From Epiperipatus broadwayi (lineage: Eukaryota; Onychophora; Udeonychophora; Euonychophora; Peripatidae): a DNA stretch of 64,000 bases. The position numbers and the translations under genes were made by a program. How positions within the stretch are numbered: position 1 is the stretch's first letter; every line of letters begins with the position of its first letter. The notes below the pieces were generated by a model. It was not told the origin of the DNA. It made no database searches and saw only the letters and a program-made list of their open reading frames with translations. The DNA lies in NCBI GenBank assembly GCA_028023455.1, contig JAQFVV010000445.1, forward strand, positions 310,001-374,000. The letters are read 5' to 3'. Shown here piece after piece: positions 62,641 to 64,000 of this stretch.

Positions 62641-64000
62641 TCTGGAGAAGGCGACTTCACGTAAACTGCACTACAGGGCGCCATCTAGGCATTTGAACCT
62701 AGAAAAATTTATAAAGTAGGCAGATACGTAAGTCAAAAAAAAAAAATTTTTTTTTTAAATATTTTGGTTCCGGTCGTTAGCCCATGTCACTAGCTCAGGG
62801 AGTAGCAGAGATTTAATAATATCATATCTTATCTAATTAGATTTCAACATTAAAAAATAAATAAAATAAGCCACTGCCAGTAATTAGCATACAAACATTT
62901 ATTTATGCACATATATATAAGATTTAAAATTATTTTAGTATTAGTTTTACATTTTAACATTTAACATTATTTTAACTTTGATTTTTGACTTTAATTTACA
63001 TTTAATTACTATTATATTCTAATTTTACATTTTAATTAAGTTCGCACAGATAAATTTATGAAAGCTTGTTTATAATGTTGAATATAGATCGGTTACATAG
63101 ATTTCACGGTCAAAAACATTTCAAAGTAAACATAAACGATCAAAATACAAAATTATTGATTACTGACAATTGCGGAGGGAAATTTATACGTAACCCAATA
63201 GTATTCACCATAAGATACTTGCATTGTCACCAATAACTTAAAAGACATCCGAATAAATACATTTTAGATACTCACCGTAAGGTATCATTATTTATCGAAT
63301 GTCTATATATTTTGATCAAATATGGAAACGCAAAACATAGTTAACCAATAAACAATCCATGCAAGTGTCTATAAACAACTTAAATTTAATGCATTTTTAT
63401 TTAGGGTTGAGTATGAATAGACCACATAAATTTGCTTTTGAAAATAAACATTCTATCCCTATTTAACCTTAGGCTAAAATTCGTAGTCAAACTGGCATCA
63501 ATTCATCTGATATATCGATGTATTCAATGTAATAAAATACGGCAGCACAAAAGGTTAAGAGAAGAAATTGCCTCTTATGAGATAGGAATATTACATCTAT
63601 CTGCAAAGAAGAGCAATAAAACAAAAAACTCCATAGAAAGGAACTGCGGTATCCGACTTATAATTCCTTCCATAGGCAAACGGAAGTGTGCGGCGTATGA
63701 AGCGATTCTGCCCGTAGCGAATCAATATTACATCTACTAATCACACCAATATATCCAATCCATTGACCCAATTTAACCACGAAACAAATAACCTAAGATT
63801 ACCCTCCCCTAATATAACTTTACAAATCTATACAGCCATTCACGCCCGACTTAAGTTTAACATTGATATATTTTAATTCATCGGAAAACAGAAATCATAA
63901 ATAAACTTAAAGAACAAAGTTAAATAAATGGAAATGATTTTAAATAAATAAATAACAAATACATCAAATAACATTATTAATGAAGAATTTAGTTTGGTCA
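62641..64000. other. Mostly AT-rich, unexplained complex segment at 63.5-63.8 kb
   Basis: 62635-62700 has a GC-richer stretch (CAGGGCGCCATCTAGGCATT). 63432-63740 is open for 102 codons and less AT-biased from 63540 on (CRKCN-like IQCNKIRQHKRLREEIASYE). I recognise no family. It could be a diverged exon or a transposon remnant. The window ends in simple AT-rich DNA. Confidence 0.3.

Overview
This is a stretch of very AT-rich animal nuclear DNA (about three quarters A+T by eye), probably from an invertebrate. No host protein-coding gene can be supported. What can be recognised is mostly decayed retroelements, foldback repeats and microsatellites. The organism is inferred from content: RTE-type and other LINEs, Penelope-like elements with a GIY-YIG endonuclease, hammerhead-ribozyme repeats, tRNA-like repeat heads and long GATA/GACA arrays. 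Together these suggest a metazoan such as a cephalopod or other lophotrochozoan, but species and phylum cannot be fixed from the sequence.

Layout. 0.4-0.85 kb: a hammerhead-ribozyme repeat. 1.4-2.4 kb: a LINE C-terminal fragment, minus strand. 3.6-4.7 kb: a worn tandem repeat. 5.9-8.3 kb: a long decayed RTE LINE. 11.9-14.9 kb: a repeat-poor, purine-rich block that might be transcribed. 18.0 kb: a long palindrome. 18.5-19.7 kb: a second, better kept RTE copy. 20.8-22.0 kb: two foldback elements. 22.8-23.4 kb: a three-copy tandem repeat. 23.9-25.3 kb: a decayed Penelope-like reverse transcriptase, split by a 360-bp hammerhead repeat with a 14-bp flanking duplication. 25.4-28.9 and 33.5-36.7 kb: two near-full-length copies of one LINE family, both minus strand. 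29.2-29.9 and 32.6-33.5 kb: two head-to-tail hammerhead dimers. 30.3-31.3 kb: a 336-bp unit arranged as direct then inverted copies, flanked by 13-bp direct repeats. 32.0, 38.5, 39.5 and 43.2-44.3 kb: one foldback family, the last a nested palindrome of about 1.15 kb. 46.1-50.5 kb: a nearly complete but inactive Penelope-like element with direct terminal repeats, an inverted copy of its own 3' end, and a tRNA-like block in its 3' region. 56.9-57.7 kb: a second fragment of that element. 58.7-59.9 kb: another hammerhead-family dimer, interrupted by about 580 bp of GATA/GACA. 60.9-62.6 kb: a long direct-repeat pair.

The most interesting system is the hammerhead family. At least four copies keep most or all of the self-cleaving core: CUGAUGA, GAAA and a UH cleavage site closed by a UUGG/CCAA stem I. 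The units are often dimeric, and one has a clean target-site duplication. That is the architecture expected of retrozyme-like non-autonomous retroelements that pass through self-cleaved, possibly circular RNA. Penelope-like and LINE reverse transcriptases in the same window are possible sources of the enzyme that moved them; that link is inference. All coordinates and matches were read by eye; no search was run.
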